Shown here: one piece after another, positions 63,201 to 64,000 of the stretch
How the letters are laid out: the number at the start of each line of letters is the position of its first letter
How positions within the stretch are numbered: the stretch's first letter is position 1
The notes under the pieces: model-generated
Told to the model about the DNA's origin: nothing
The model's database searches: none
Seen by the model: the letters and a program-made list of their open reading frames with translations, nothing else
Source of the DNA: Caenorhabditis remanei
Lineage: Eukaryota; Nematoda; Chromadorea; Rhabditida; Rhabditidae
Assembly (NCBI RefSeq): GCF_010183535.1
Contig: NC_071328.1
Location: forward strand, 7,006,001-7,070,000
Length of the DNA stretch: 64,000 nucleotides
Direction of reading: 5' to 3'
Made by a program: the position numbers and the translations under genes

Positions 63201-64000
63201 CATTCGGAATAAGAGATAATAATTTTGTATCTCCGCTCTTTGTTTTCGAATATTGCCAACGTGCTTTTCTCACTTCGTACCAAAATTTCCTCTCTATAAT
63301 AAAACACTTTCTCGAATCAACAACGCTCCATTTGAATACTAAGACATCCTGATTTCCTCCAATCCATCTCGTGAACTCCTCTCGAACAACTATTATAGTT
63401 CGTTCTCTGCATCTTCGTATCCCTCATTAGTCTCTCGTTTTCCCTCTCTCAGAATCCCGGAAAAAGCAAATCAGCTCGCCCAGAGCGTCCAGTTTTCTGG
63501 TTTCTGTATGATTCAATTTCTCAATATTTCAAAAATTTGGTTTTCTATTTTTCTACGTCTCATTCTCGCCTTCCGAACTGTTTTCATTTTAGTTACTTAA
63601 ACTGTAACTATTTTCTCAAAAGATAAATCCGTTTCAATTTCATTTTCTTCTCATTGAAGTGTGTTGTTTTTCTCCGAATTTCAGAGAGAAACCGGAAGAA
63701 ATAAACCTAATTTAAATCCCAATTCTCTCAAAATGATGACACGTATCGTTCTTTTGTTTATCTTCAGATGTTTTCGAAATGCGGAAGTAATTCTGGAATT
63801 TCAATATAATCAGTCAACAGATCCTTGTTTTTTTGAAAATCGGTTCTTCTGTAGATTTATCTGAAAACTAAGACCTCTGCACATTGTTTATGAATGACGA
63901 CCTATTTCAAGTTACCTGAAAAATAAAAATAAATAAAACCAAATCACACTTTTCATGCTTAATTAAATCATACTTCTACTAATTAAGTAATTTAATTGTG
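60259..64000. other. 3.7-kb stretch without a recognised gene
   Basis: This begins with the wwp-1 3' UTR. The remainder is pyrimidine-rich (CTTCTT runs near 61168, 61868-61890 and 62635) and AT-rich. Open frames are short, Phe/Ser-rich products of the pyrimidine runs. An upstream promoter or large intron of a gene beyond the window is possible. I see no RNA gene. Confidence 0.4.

Overview
The window is nuclear DNA of a nematode of the genus Caenorhabditis, and not C. elegans itself. The signs are compact genes, many short introns with TTTTCAG-type acceptors, AT-rich intergenic DNA full of foldback elements, and proteins of nematode-specific families (DB-module, FBA_2 F-box, divergent T-box). 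Several genes match neighbours that I recall from the left arm of C. elegans chromosome I (the Y65B4B region): deps-1, acs-13, icd-2 and wwp-1. This suggests conserved synteny. Gene symbols rest on recognised protein sequence plus this synteny; no database search was run.

Layout. 1-1551: the 5' exon of a putative secreted protein that leaves the window, and one Pro/Ser-rich exon, both on the minus strand. 1987-3994 (-): an SLC17-like MFS transporter. 5195-6055 (+) and 6319-7677 (-): a convergent pair, a MIC13/QIL1-like MICOS subunit and a divergent T-box factor. 8946-11548: a rearranged second copy of the ends of those two genes, flanked by 451-bp direct repeats. 11833-15517 (+): a TAP-like half ABC transporter. 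15813-16986 and 17376-19006 (-): two multi-membrane proteins of unknown function. 19270-22486 (+): a DEPS-1-like germline P-granule protein, with a small basic ORF nested in one intron. 22627-22704: a 78-nt hairpin. 22862-25102: a 2.2-kb TIR element with nested repeats. 25121-26161 (-): a multi-membrane protein. 26529-29755 (-): a long-chain acyl-CoA synthetase. 29756-37560: gene-poor DNA with several inverted-repeat elements. 37561-38559 (-): a secreted DB-module protein. 39559-48142 (-): exons of a long-intron gene. 48837-50018 (-): an F-box/FBA_2 protein. 51629-52081 (+): a tiny secreted Gly/Cys-rich peptide. 52910-60258 (+): three housekeeping genes in a row, GINS subunit PSF3, NAC alpha and the HECT E3 ligase WWP-1. 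60259-64000: no gene found.

Working together. The right-hand cluster serves basic cell functions (replication, nascent-chain handling, ubiquitylation). DEPS-1 serves germline small-RNA pathways. The T-box gene is a developmental regulator, and the ABC, MFS, ACSL and MICOS proteins serve membrane and organelle metabolism. The most unusual parts are the rearranged MIC13/T-box duplication, the 2.2-kb TIR element beside deps-1, the hairpin between them, and matching foldback elements 52 kb apart. Exon joins given below were worked out by hand from splice signals and phase, and are predictions.
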